Assembly: GCF_019655055.1 (NCBI RefSeq)
Contig: NZ_BPFA01000019.1
Location: forward strand, 1-64,000
Direction: 5' to 3'
Source of the DNA: Shewanella sp. MBTL60-112-B2
GTDB lineage: Bacteria > Pseudomonadota > Gammaproteobacteria > Enterobacterales > Shewanellaceae
DNA length: 64,000 nucleotides
This document shows, in pieces, positions 47,056-56,334 of the stretch; positions within the stretch are counted from its first letter, which is position 1; every line of letters begins with the position of its first letter. Both the position numbers and the translations under genes were made by a program. Under the pieces are notes generated by a model. That model was not told where the DNA came from, ran no database searches, and saw only the letters and a list, made by a program, of their open reading frames with translations.

Positions 47056-47763
47056 TTATAAGCTTTTATCGAACTCACTGATTAAGGCTTGCTCTTTAGT
47101 GGTGACGCCATCAAATAAGCTATAGTCGTAGAGCTTATATTCAATGAGTTTCTCATTCGGGTAGTTCTTGAGTTTAATCGTTAGGTTTTCCGCGTCTTTT
47201 GATAGTCGATTCAAACTGGCAGAGCGGTGCTCGGAAATATCGCCCCAGACCTCATCAGGATGGTATTTTGTCTCTAAAGCTTTTTGAGTTTTAGCGTTCA
47301 GCTGAGTAACGTTTTGGCGGATTGATAGATTGCCAAGTTTGCCATCATCAGTAAATCTTGCGATAAACCATATAATATTGTTGGCTTTCAAAAATGGCGT
47401 ATCGCAGGCTCTATCTGAGCAGGAAATCTCTTTAATTTCGTTACCGAGGCGCAGCTGTTGAACTTGCTCAATGAGTTGCTTTCGTTGCTCTGCAGGAATG
47501 TGGGAGTACTTTTCTTGATACTCATTAGCTATTTGTGCAGCCGCTTCAGCAAAGTCGGTTGGTGTCGGGTTGTTGATGTTACCGACGGTAACCTTAGAAC
47601 CATGCTGAATATTTAAACGTTGAACCACCTCATCGGGCGTCATCTTCAGCTGTAAGCCTAAAATATCTGTTGGTTGTTGGGCCTGAGCAATCGGTGCTAA
47701 GGCTAGAGGTGTTGTGGCTAAAGGCGCAATGAGTAGCGCCTTAATACATGTCTTCCATTTCAT
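47056..47763 (-). CDS. Periplasmic protein of unknown function
   Basis: 235 residues with a signal peptide cleaved after AQA. The mature N-terminus DILGLQLKMTPDEVVQRL is a pattern common to small periplasmic proteins with a G-x-x-x-G-M-x-x-x-E-V helix. One disulfide is likely between the cysteines in EISCSDRACDTPF. No enzyme motif is seen. Confidence 0.7.
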   Translation of the reverse strand: MKWKTCIKALLIAPLATTPLALAPIAQAQQPTDILGLQLKMTPDEVVQRLNIQHGSKVTVGNINNPTPTDFAEAAAQIANEYQEKYSHIPAEQRKQLIEQVQQLRLGNEIKEISCSDRACDTPFLKANNIIWFIARFTDDGKLGNLSIRQNVTQLNAKTQKALETKYHPDEVWGDISEHRSASLNRLSKDAENLTIKLKNYPNEKLIEYKLYDYSLFDGVTTKEQALISEFDKSL

Positions 47764-47837
47764 GGTGTGCTTCCCGTTATACTAATTAGTATTAAACTTG
47801 TTCCCTGCTGAATACGGATGACACCATAACATAAGTA

Positions 47838-48862
47838 TTAGTTAAAAATTAAGTAGCTGATGCTTATCAAAAGTCTACATAGCTGCAAGCATAGAGAGCG
47901 TATATCGAGATCTTCGGCTGGCGCTATCATTTCATCAAATTCATTGTGGCGCTCGGTTAGGTTGAGCCAGTCCTGACAAATTTGAAATACTGTTTGCAGT
48001 GCTAGCTCTTCAGAATCTTGCTGTGCTTTGGAGATTGATTCATGGTTAGCATTGTAGACCGCTTCAAAGTGTTCCGTCAGAGCAAGGCCATCTTCAAGTG
48101 TACGTAGATACCAATGATAGTTTTGCTGAAGGCCCTCAATGGTCTGCAGCATTTCAGTGATATCGTCTTCTTCAGGTTGATTAATACCAATCAGTATAAG
48201 AAGTTGATCTACTCAGAACGTTTTTTGGCAACTAATTCAAGGCAAATAACTGAAAGAATGGTTATTCCCTTGTGAAGCTATTTAACGCAGAAGTAGGCAG
48301 CCAAAAACGCTCCAGAATGGCGAGTTTTAGCGGTTCTGATGCTATGTTAACGAGCTTAACCGTAGAATAACTATGCTCTTCACTCGTTGCCTTGCCTCAT
48401 AACCGCTAAACTCTCGCTGAGCGACCAAATCTTTATACTGATTGGTATAAGATAACGCTCCGAGTAACCTTTTTGGGTTTGCGCCCAAGTGCTGAAAAAC
48501 AGCGATACGAATTGGCTGGCGCTAGTGACTTGCTCGCAATCGAAATACAAACTGAACTTGCTTTCAGTCTCGCAGCAAACTAGGTACTGCTTAGCGCTAT
48601 CTTGCTTGGTAATGTGTTTGCTATCGTGTTTGATGTCGATTTGCCATTGCATCGGCTCCGCATTCCAATCTGAGCCCCAATCAGAATCTGAGTCGCATTG
48701 TGGATCCTTGTCGTCATTCACATTATCAGCAGTTAAGTGTTCTGAATCGAGACGGACACCATCATAAGTAGGGGCGATGATTTTGACTGATTCACTGTCG
48801 GGATTTTTATCGAAGAATTTAGCGGCTTGGGCGCTACAGTTAAAGATAATCATAGAGGGCAA
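47838..48862 (-). pseudogene. Hypothetical gene split by a miniature inverted-repeat element
   Basis: Two minus-strand reading frames, 48862-48380 and 48152-47838, are pieces of one gene. The upstream piece encodes 138 genuine residues (MPSMIIFNCSAQAAKFF to SERYL) and then runs into the element, adding the foreign tail IPISIKIWSLSES. Removing the element and one copy of its TAA flank joins CTT to AAT and continues in frame through NQPEEDDITEMLQTI, giving 252 residues. The downstream piece (104 codons from 48152) has no independent ribosome site. The protein family is not recognised; it has an acidic Asp/Ser-rich stretch near residue 50-65. Either half might still be expressed. Confidence 0.8.
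48185..48447. mobile_element. 263-bp MITE-like element
   Basis: Perfect 14-bp terminal inverted repeats (TACCAATCAGTATA at 48185-48198, its complement at 48434-48447) flanked by a TAA direct duplication (48182-48184 and 48448-48450). It holds no transposase. Internal sequence such as GGCAGCCAAAAACGCTCC looks like non-autonomous elements I recall from Shewanella and Vibrio genomes; that memory is unverified. Confidence 0.85.
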
Positions 48863-49274
48863 CTATTGTTATTAATGGCTTTAAAAATAACAGTTTGTGC
48901 TTGGTAGCGTCTAAAGCTTTACACTTTAATGTGATAGAGCTCCTGAGGGCTAATATGGGCCGCCATGCCTGGCAGAGCCAGAACCTGAATCTAAATCTGA
49001 ACCAGAGCCATCATCTATAATGGTTTTACAGTCCTATTTCGCTAAAGAATCACTTTCGTTTAAAGCAAGGAGTGAACTTCACGCTTTAGCTACTTGCTGT
49101 CTCAACAATGTTTGATCAAGAGTGACACTGGAGTTAGAACAAGGTATTTTTACGCCCCTGTACACTATCTAGTATCAATACTGGCATCAGAGAACTGGCC
49201 TCACGGAAGTAACAGTATTGGTTTTTTATCTTTAAATTTTTCGAAGCTTGCATGCTTCGCCTGGAAAACAACAT
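48863..49274. other. Intergenic with hairpin-rich repeat remnant
   Basis: About 48955-49030 carries a decayed relative of the 50250-50305 hairpins (GAGCC-AGAACC and CCATCAT-ATAATGG arms). CGAAGC/GCTTCG (49241-49246 with 49253-49258) forms a hairpin just before the next gene. No coding sequence is supported. Confidence 0.5.
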
Positions 49275-49970
49275 ATGAGTAGTACATCGACGCATAAACC
49301 TCGGCCTATGGTTGACCTGTTAGTGAGTGTCGTCATTCCCGCTTTTATTCTAATGAAGTTAAGTGGTGATGATCAGCTAGGTGCGAGTGGTGGTTTAATG
49401 TTGGCGTTAAGCTTTCCGCTGGGCTGGGGCATATTTGAGCGAATAAAGTATAAAAAGTTTAATTTTATCGCCTTGCTTGGTTTAGCCAATGTGCTGCTAA
49501 CCGGCGGCATTGGTCTGCTGGAGCTTGACCTTAAGTGGTTGGCAATTAAAGAAGCCGCAATCCCTGCGGTTATTGGTATTGCAGTGCTTATTTCGACCTT
49601 TACTTCTAAGCCATTAATTAAAGCCTTAGTCTTTAATCCTGCGGTGATGGACGTAGATAAGATCATGCAGCGTTTACAACAGAACAATTGTATGGCTGTG
49701 TTTGAAAAGCGACTCATGACTGCTACCTATATGGTTGCAGGCTCGTTTGCGTTCTCCGCCACCATGAATTACATATTGGCGAAATGGATTGTGACTAGTC
49801 CAACTGGCACGCCTGAGTTTAATGAGCAGTTAGGGGAGTTGAGTTTATACAGTTATCCAATGATTGCTGTGCCATCTATGTTGATGATGATGGGTACGTT
49901 TTATTATTTATGGCGCACTATTCGAGATCTGACTGGACTTAAGCTGGAAGAGGTTTTAGCCAATCAATAG
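49275..49970 (+). CDS. VC0807-family membrane protein
   Basis: 231 residues with about six hydrophobic segments: LLVSVVIPAFILMKLSG, LMLALSFPLGWGIFERIKYKK, FNFIALLGLANVLLTGGIGLLELD, then IKEAAIPAVIGIAVLIS. This is the pattern of the VC0807 family of inner-membrane proteins, whose function is unknown. The ATG at 49275 is preferred over one at 49248, which overlaps a hairpin and lacks a ribosome site. Confidence 0.82.
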   Translation: MSSTSTHKPRPMVDLLVSVVIPAFILMKLSGDDQLGASGGLMLALSFPLGWGIFERIKYKKFNFIALLGLANVLLTGGIGLLELDLKWLAIKEAAIPAVIGIAVLISTFTSKPLIKALVFNPAVMDVDKIMQRLQQNNCMAVFEKRLMTATYMVAGSFAFSATMNYILAKWIVTSPTGTPEFNEQLGELSLYSYPMIAVPSMLMMMGTFYYLWRTIRDLTGLKLEEVLANQ

Positions 49971-49974
49971 GTTT

Positions 49975-50305
49975 GTCAGGTTGCGTCTGACGTTACGCTT
50001 TCTGGCAATTAAGCTGCGCTTGACCTCTGAGTTAGACTTCGTCTAACAACTAACGTCGTGACCTTGTCACTTATCAGGCTGCGCCTGAACTTAAACAATC
50101 AAGCTCGGCTTGATAAAAGTCGTGAGCTTCCAGCTCACACACGGGCAAAAGGGGGACAACAGCTTCCCCCTCTTGCATCTCCCGAGCCGCCCCAGACGAA
50201 GTTACATGCATTAGATACGGGCCTCATGCTCCAATAAAAATTGCCTAACGGCTCAGATGGGACATCCATGTCCCGCCGAGCCTGAACCATCATCCATGAT
50301 GGTTC
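49975..50305. repeat. Array of about ten short hairpins
   Basis: Consecutive stems with 2-8 nt loops: 49975-49991, 50009-50023, 50031-50047 (GTTAGAC-TTC-GTCTAAC), 50058-50070, 50074-50088 (TCAGGC-TGC-GCCTGA), 50098-50114 (ATCAAGC-TCG-GCTTGAT), 50122-50138 (GTGAGCT-TCC-AGCTCAC), 50150-50171, 50250-50282 (nested), 50284-50305 (10-bp stem). Stems differ in sequence, but several loops are TNC closed by C-G. Confidence 0.85.
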
Positions 50306-50516
50306 TACGGCATTTTCATCTCCGCACTTCGGCAACTCCGATGGGGAATTGGTGTTTTCTGTGAGTCTTGTGGAAAGTTTACTCTGACCCACTTGTTCCA
50401 ATAGCAAAAAGTTTGCTTAGATAGGAGTAGTCGGCTTGAAGATTATTCAAGTAAATTAAAAATATAGTGTGCTAGGTTTAGTGTTTATTAATTTAAATTT
50501 AAGGATAAATGGAATT

Positions 50517-51344
50517 ATGCCTAAACTAATATTTGCTCTTCTTTTCCTATTTTATAGCGGGGCCGCCAATGCATACCCTCCCTGCTTTGATGAGCCTTGT
50601 ATCAGCTATGACAAAGGAACTGTTAGTTATCAAATTGAAGATACGCTTGCCGATGGTACACCCGTTAAAATCTCAAGTGAAATCGAAGTGAGTTTTAAGG
50701 TGAGCCAGTATCGGGGAGAAATTGTTAATCAACCGACCTTGGCGAAACCAATAGATACCACCATTACGATTGTCTGCGAGGATGATATTGACTGCGACTC
50801 TATGGATGGTTTAAACCGCCATGCAGGTGAGAGACTTATATTTTATAACGATTATCTAAGAGATAAGCCTTTCCTCGACTTAGTCGCGGCGAAACACTTT
50901 GTTTATCAAGCTGGAAAAACAGCGTTATTTACGACGACTAATTCACTCAGCACAAGTAGAAAAGAGCTTTTGAGCGCTCTGGCGAAAAACTTTGTCGATA
51001 ATTTGATTACTCAAGCTGGATCTCCAATCGTTTACATCCAGTTGAAAGGTGAGAACGGATTAGTACTGCATTTAAAGCTAGAGCTAAGTAATGATTACTG
51101 GAAAATAGTTGATACCGTTGAAGAAGGGCTACGAAATGAGCTTAATCAACTTACAATTCAGTTTAATCAGAGTGAATATGAAGCATTTTATGCGAACCGC
51201 CCATGGAGAGAACATTTTCTATCAGGACTGATAAGAATGAAACGCTGCAGAGAAACAACTGTCACTTCAACGGTCGTGGACTCTGACGGTATCCCGACTC
51301 GAGTGATTCGTACGGTTACGTCCTGTTGGTATGAATACCGGTAA
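50517..51344 (+). CDS. Secreted or periplasmic hypothetical protein
   Basis: 275 residues with a signal peptide (LIFALLFLFYSGAANA) at the preferred start ATG 50517. The mature protein has paired cysteines (PPCFDEPC, VCEDDIDC, and two near the C-terminus: MKRCRETT and TSCWYEYR), suggesting disulfides. No family recognised. An in-frame extension from 50469 is possible but would bury the signal peptide. Confidence 0.65.
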   Translation: MPKLIFALLFLFYSGAANAYPPCFDEPCISYDKGTVSYQIEDTLADGTPVKISSEIEVSFKVSQYRGEIVNQPTLAKPIDTTITIVCEDDIDCDSMDGLNRHAGERLIFYNDYLRDKPFLDLVAAKHFVYQAGKTALFTTTNSLSTSRKELLSALAKNFVDNLITQAGSPIVYIQLKGENGLVLHLKLELSNDYWKIVDTVEEGLRNELNQLTIQFNQSEYEAFYANRPWREHFLSGLIRMKRCRETTVTSTVVDSDGIPTRVIRTVTSCWYEYR

Positions 51345-51463
51345 CAGATACTCTTTGCCTTGCTCAATAATACTCATGAACTGTGTGTTCATGGGTATTG
51401 TTCGTTGTAGCTCGCCCACCTAATTTAGCTAAGGTTCTGAATTTATAATAAATAAAATGAAAG

Positions 51464-51979
51464 CTATCGCTCAATGACACCAGTTAACCCCATTAACACC
51501 AACCTTTCACCATCCCCCTGATACTTGAGAAACAACTGCTGAATATCATTCGGCGCTGATGACACAGCGCTAAACCGATGTTGAGAATAAAACCCTTCTA
51601 ATTGCGCTAAGGCAAAAATATAGGTCTTGCCGTCACTAATAACGGATGCAAGTGCATCCATCAACTGATGCCCCACACCTTGGCCACGAAAATCAGGATG
51701 CACCAACATGCCGGTTAAAATGGCTAACTGACCAATAGGCCGAATACGTGCACTGGCTACTATCTTGGAGCAAATAGTTTTGGAGCAAGTTATTTCGCCA
51801 ACACTATCGATTTCGCCAAAACTATCAAGGTTAGGGGCTGTTTGCGTTAACACGCAGACAGACTCTTTCTGTAACAAGCGTGCATAAGGCATATATTGGC
51901 GGTAGAACTTCTTCACCTCGATACGCTCATCAGGCGCTAACCAAGTTAATTGCAGTTTTGTATTCATTGCAGTTGTCAT
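51464..51979 (-). CDS. GNAT-family N-acetyltransferase
   Basis: 171 residues. The acetyl-CoA site MLVHPDFRGQGVGHQLMDAL and the ending FYSQHRFSAVS are typical GNAT. An unusual insert around residues 50-75 has near-repeats in the protein (DSFGEIDSVGEI and CSKTICSKI), matching short direct repeats in the DNA and suggesting a recent local duplication. Start uncertain between ATG 51979 and TTG 51985. Confidence 0.82.
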   Translation of the reverse strand: MTTAMNTKLQLTWLAPDERIEVKKFYRQYMPYARLLQKESVCVLTQTAPNLDSFGEIDSVGEITCSKTICSKIVASARIRPIGQLAILTGMLVHPDFRGQGVGHQLMDALASVISDGKTYIFALAQLEGFYSQHRFSAVSSAPNDIQQLFLKYQGDGERLVLMGLTGVIER

Positions 51980-51985
51980 AAACAA

Positions 51986-52382
51986 AATGGTTGTGAGTCT
52001 ATTTCTGAAAGTTAAATTGTCGCATTAAAGTCGGTTTTCTACTATCAATGGCGTATTGGTATAGCCTGCTCTAGTTCATTAATTACTTTAATTACTTTGG
52101 TAGCAGGGATAGTGTTTTTGTAACTTAGTGTAGATGCGGCCGTGATCGTCCATGACATGGACGTCATGGCCGAGCTTACAGGGATGTATTTATAGCGTGT
52201 CACGGTAGTATCTGCGCATACGCCGACCGCAGGTCATTGGAACCACTACAGTTGGAAGTTAACTGTAATACGCTATTTATGGCATCTTGCGTAATTTTGT
52301 CACTCTGATGCACAACTTAAAATTGCTAATTGCAGACACAACGCCGATTTACTATTTTGAAAAATCATTCATGGTAAATCGT
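51986..52382. other. Intergenic downstream of metK with hairpins
   Basis: Contains CCATGAC/GTCATGG around 52150-52170 inside a stretch of roughly 150 bp that looks like intergenic repeat DNA. No gene was recognised. Confidence 0.45.
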
Positions 52383-52401
52383 CATAAATGTTCCAGACAT
52401 A
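52383..52401 (-). repeat. 19-bp dispersed repeat, copy B
   Basis: Inverted exact copy of 42930-42948, with the companion 12-mer at 52370-52381. Confidence 0.85.
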
Positions 52402-52427
52402 AAAAAACCGCCAAGTGGCGGTTTTTT
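52402..52427. terminator. Terminator of metK
   Basis: AAAAAACCGCC (52402-52412) pairs with GGCGGTTTTTT (52417-52427), loop AAGT, 40 bp past the metK stop. Nearly the same as the symporter terminator at 42857. Confidence 0.93.
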
Positions 52428-52467
52428 ATTGGCGTTGAACCAGCAACGCCGAATTAATCGATAACGA

Positions 52468-53622
52468 TTATAGACCTGCGTCAGCGCGTAGTGCGTCAAC
52501 TTTGTCTGTTGCTTCCCATGGGAACTCGTTACGACCAAAGTGACCGTATGCAGCAGTCGCTTGGTAGATTGGGCGAGCTAGATTCAACATCTCTGTTAGA
52601 CCGTATGGACGTAGGTCGAAGTGACGACGTACTAGGTCGATCAATAGCTCTTCGCCAACTTTAGCTGTGCCAAATGTTTCGATGCTGATTGAAGTTGGCT
52701 CTGCAACACCAATTGCGTAAGACACTTGGATCTCACAACGGTCAGCTAGACCAGCTGCAACGATGTTTTTAGCAACGTAACGTGCTGCGTATGCTGCACT
52801 ACGGTCAACTTTTGATGGGTCTTTACCAGAGAAAGCACCACCACCGTGACGAGCCATACCACCGTATGTGTCAACGATGATCTTACGACCCGTTAGACCA
52901 CAATCACCTACTGGACCACCGATAACGAAACGGCCAGTTGGGTTGATGAAGTATTTAGTGTCTTTAGATAACCACTTAGCCGGTAATACTGGCTTGATGA
53001 TGGTTTCCATTACACCTTCAATTAGGTCTGCTTGAGTCACATCTTCGCTGTGCTGCGTAGATAGAACAACTGCATCGATACCAGCAACGCTGCCATCTGA
53101 GTTATAAGCAAAAGTTACCTGGCTCTTCGCATCAGGACGTAACCATGGAAGGGTCTTGTCTTTACGAACTTCAGATTGACGCTTAACTAGCTTGTGCGAG
53201 TAAGTGATAGGCGCAGGCATTAGTACGTCAGTTTCGTTGTTAGCGTAACCAAACATTAGACCTTGGTCACCAGCACCCTGTTCTTTAGGGTCTGCACGAT
53301 CAACACCTTGGTTGATATCTGGAGACTGCTTACCAATCACGTTTAGGATGGCGCAAGAATCGGCATCAAAACCCATATCTGAGTGAGTGTAGCCAATGTC
53401 ACGTACAGTCTTACGGGTGATCTCTTCGATATCAACCCAAGCAGAAGTAGTAACTTCGCCGCCAACCATAACCATGCCAGTTTTGACATAAGTTTCGCAT
53501 GCTACACGAGCTTTTGGATCTTGCTCCAAAATTGCGTCTAGTACCGCATCAGAAATCTGATCGGCGATTTTATCTGGATGACCTTCTGAGACCGACTCAG
53601 AGGTGAACAAGTGCTTTGCCAT
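52468..53622 (-). CDS. metK: S-adenosylmethionine synthetase
   Basis: Makes SAM from methionine and ATP. 384 residues, same as E. coli. Signatures: [19 protein letters not shown] at the N-terminus, [12 protein letters not shown] (methionine site) and [19 protein letters not shown] (phosphate loop). Met boxes upstream indicate MetJ repression. It is divergent from tkt. Confidence 0.98.
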   Translation of the reverse strand: MAKHLFTSESVSEGHPDKIADQISDAVLDAILEQDPKARVACETYVKTGMVMVGGEVTTSAWVDIEEITRKTVRDIGYTHSDMGFDADSCAILNVIGKQSPDINQGVDRADPKEQGAGDQGLMFGYANNETDVLMPAPITYSHKLVKRQSEVRKDKTLPWLRPDAKSQVTFAYNSDGSVAGIDAVVLSTQHSEDVTQADLIEGVMETIIKPVLPAKWLSKDTKYFINPTGRFVIGGPVGDCGLTGRKIIVDTYGGMARHGGGAFSGKDPSKVDRSAAYAARYVAKNIVAAGLADRCEIQVSYAIGVAEPTSISIETFGTAKVGEELLIDLVRRHFDLRPYGLTEMLNLARPIYQATAAYGHFGRNEFPWEATDKVDALRADAGL

Positions 53623-53658
53623 GATGGAAAATCTCGTCTTTAAACAATTTGAATGTGT

Positions 53659-53682
53659 AGAAGTATCTACATCTAGACGGCT
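53659..53682 (-). promoter_or_regulatory. MetJ operator (three met boxes)
   Basis: On the minus strand three adjacent 8-mers, AGCCGTCT, AGATGTAG and ATACTTCT, match the AGACGTCT met box at 7, 5 and 6 of 8 positions. They lie 37-60 bp upstream of the metK start. Confidence 0.75.
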
Positions 53683-54127
53683 ATTCTAGTGGAAAACCGA
53701 GTCGATGACACCCCCTTCACTAAATTTTGTGCAGTTACTCGCGGTATTTATTTTATCCACCTTGGCAAAGATGTATTTTATATTTGATTTATGGTGCTGT
53801 TAATTAAGGTTATTTGTGGGTCGCATGAGAGAGTGTTCATCATAAAAGATGATCAAAAAATAGCACTTAGAACTGACAGTACTGGCTTTAATAAACTTCT
53901 TTGTCGATAAAAACGACTAGTTTGTTAGTCTTAGGTGGCTCAAGCGTTATTTATCTAACTTAAAAGTGCCAATTTTTTTCATTCTGGGTGAATTAAATTT
54001 GCGTCCTACTGCCTAGTAGGCGAAAATATGGCTCCAAAATTTGCTGTAGGGAAGGGAAAAGCAAATACAAATTTGCGGCCCTTTTCTTTATCTAAGCCTC
54101 AATACCTCAAAAGAAGCAGGAGAGAGC
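53683..54127. other. Promoter region of metK and tkt
   Basis: AT-rich. A small hairpin CCTACT/AGTAGG is at 54005-54020 in the probable tkt leader. No coding sequence is seen. Confidence 0.4.
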
Positions 54128-56119
54128 ATGTCATCTCGTAAAGAACTCGCAAACGCAATCCGCGCATTGACCATGGATGCTGTTCAAAAAGCCAATTCAG
54201 GTCACCCTGGTGCACCAATGGGGATGGCTGATATTGCTGAAGTGCTATGGAACGATTTCCTAAAGCACAACCCAAACAACCCTGAGTGGGTTGATCGTGA
54301 CCGCTTTATCCTTTCTAACGGCCACGGCTCTATGCTTATCTACTCTTTGCTACACCTTACAGGTTATGCACTTCCTATCGAAGAGTTGAAAAACTTCCGC
54401 CAGCTTCACTCTAAAACACCAGGTCACCCAGAATACGGTTACACACCAGGTGTTGAAACTACAACAGGCCCACTAGGCGCTGGTATCAGTAACGCTGTTG
54501 GTATGGCGATTGCTGAAAAGACATTGGCTGCACAGTTTAACCAGCCAGGTCACGACATCGTTGATCACTTCACATACTGCTTCCTTGGTGATGGCTGTTT
54601 GATGGAAGGTATCTCTCACGAAGCATGCTCATTAGCGGGCACTTTAGGTCTAGGCAAGCTAATCGCATTCTGGGATGACAACGGTATTTCTATCGACGGT
54701 CACGTAGAAGGTTGGTTCACTGACGATACGCCTAAGCGTTTTGAGTCTTACGGCTGGCACGTAATTGCTAACGTAGACGGACACGACAGCGACGCAATCC
54801 GCGCAGCTATCGAAGAAGCGAAGTCAGTGACTAACAAGCCAACAATGATTTGCTGCAAAACCACAATCGGTTTTGGTTCGCCAAACAAGTCTGGCAGCCA
54901 CGATTGTCACGGCGCACCACTAGGTGATGCTGAAATCGCAGCTGCACGTGAATTCCTTGGTTGGAACCATGGCGCATTTGAAATTCCTGAAAACGTTTAC
55001 GCGGGTTGGGATGCTAAAGAGTCTGGTGCTGCGAATGAAGCAAGCTGGAACGACAAGTTCGCTGCTTATGAAGCTGCATTCCCAGAACTAGCTGCTGAAT
55101 ACAAGCGCCGTGTAATCACCGGTGACTTACCAGCAGATTTTGAAGAAAAAGCACAAGCTTTCATTCAAGAGAGCCAAGATAAAGCTGAAGGTATTGCTAG
55201 CCGTAAGGCTTCACAAAATGCGATTGGTGCATTTGGTGCAATCCTACCAGAAATGCTAGGTGGCTCTGCAGATCTAGCAGGTTCTAACCTAACGCTTTGG
55301 TCTGGTTCTAAAGGCATTCAAGACGATGCTGCTGGTAACTACATCTACTACGGTGTACGTGAATTCGGCATGAGCGGTATCATGAACGGTGCTTCTCTAC
55401 ACGGTGGTTTCATCAACTACGGCGCAACTTTCATGATGTTCATGGAATACGCACGTAACGCTGTACGTATGTCAGCACTGATGGGTATTCAGAACATCTT
55501 CGTTTACACCCATGACTCTATCGGTCAAGGTGAAGATGGTCCAACTCACCAGCCGGTTGAGCAGCTTGCAAACCTACGTATGACACCAAACATGACTGTA
55601 TGGCGTCCATGTGATGCGGCTGAAACAGCTGTATCTTGGAAGAATGCAATCGAGCGCCGTAACGCGCCTACATCGCTAATCTTCAGCCGTCAAAACCTAC
55701 CTGCGCAAGCACGTACTGCCGAGCAGTTAGCTAACGTAGTTAAAGGTGGTTATGTACTAAGTGATTGCGCTGGCACGCCAGACTTAATCCTTATTGCTAC
55801 TGGCTCTGAAGTTCAGCTAGCACTTGATTCTGCTGCAGCACTAACTGAGCAAGGTCAGAAGGTTCGTGTTGTTTCTATGCCATCGACAAATGAGTTCGAT
55901 AAGCAAGATGCGGCTTATAAAGAGTCTGTACTACCAGCCTCTGTGACTAAGCGTGTTGCGATTGAAGCGGCTCACGTTGATTTCTGGCACAAGTATGTTG
56001 GCTTTGGCGGCGCAGTTGTGGGTATGACTACCTTCGGCGAATCTGCTCCAGGCGGCGACTTGATGAAGCACTTTGGCTTTACTGTTGAAAACGTTGTTGC
56101 AACCGTTAACGGTCTATAA
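54128..56119 (+). CDS. tkt: Transketolase
   Basis: TPP enzyme of the pentose phosphate pathway, moving two-carbon units between sugar phosphates. 663 residues, as in E. coli Tkt[18 protein letters not shown] near the start, the TPP motif [13 protein letters not shown] in the middle, and [16 protein letters not shown] in the pyrimidine domain. AGGAGAG precedes the ATG. Codon use looks optimised for high expression. It heads the tkt-epd-pgk-fba cluster. Confidence 0.98.
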   Translation: MSSRKELANAIRALTMDAVQKANSGHPGAPMGMADIAEVLWNDFLKHNPNNPEWVDRDRFILSNGHGSMLIYSLLHLTGYALPIEELKNFRQLHSKTPGHPEYGYTPGVETTTGPLGAGISNAVGMAIAEKTLAAQFNQPGHDIVDHFTYCFLGDGCLMEGISHEACSLAGTLGLGKLIAFWDDNGISIDGHVEGWFTDDTPKRFESYGWHVIANVDGHDSDAIRAAIEEAKSVTNKPTMICCKTTIGFGSPNKSGSHDCHGAPLGDAEIAAAREFLGWNHGAFEIPENVYAGWDAKESGAANEASWNDKFAAYEAAFPELAAEYKRRVITGDLPADFEEKAQAFIQESQDKAEGIASRKASQNAIGAFGAILPEMLGGSADLAGSNLTLWSGSKGIQDDAAGNYIYYGVREFGMSGIMNGASLHGGFINYGATFMMFMEYARNAVRMSALMGIQNIFVYTHDSIGQGEDGPTHQPVEQLANLRMTPNMTVWRPCDAAETAVSWKNAIERRNAPTSLIFSRQNLPAQARTAEQLANVVKGGYVLSDCAGTPDLILIATGSEVQLALDSAAALTEQGQKVRVVSMPSTNEFDKQDAAYKESVLPASVTKRVAIEAAHVDFWHKYVGFGGAVVGMTTFGESAPGGDLMKHFGFTVENVVATVNGL

Positions 56120-56141
56120 GCAACTAACGTGTTAGGGCATT

Positions 56142-56301
56142 TGATGCAATGGCAGGCTAATCTACCGGGAAACCTTAAGATTAATCGGTACATTGCATCA
56201 GCATATTGCTCTATGATGCTGAATAATGCTTTACGTGTTTTGCACGTTAAGCAATTATGATACAACGGCTTACCTATTGGGGTAGGCCGTTGTTGTATCA
56301 A
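56142..56301 (+). terminator. Two long hairpins between tkt and epd
   Basis: TGATGCAATG pairs with CATTGCATCA (about 56142-56192, with an inner TAATCT/AGATTA pairing). Then a hairpin at 56259-56300 has TGATACAACGGC arms. The second is not followed by a T-run, so read-through into epd is possible. Confidence 0.65.
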
Positions 56302-56334
56302 TAAATGGGCTGTTAAAGGGAATAGAAAGCTTTC

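Noticed and set aside
48380..48447. C-terminal residues IPISIKIWSLSESLAVMRQGNE as true protein sequence
   Set aside because: They are translated from the inserted inverted-repeat element, not from the host gene.
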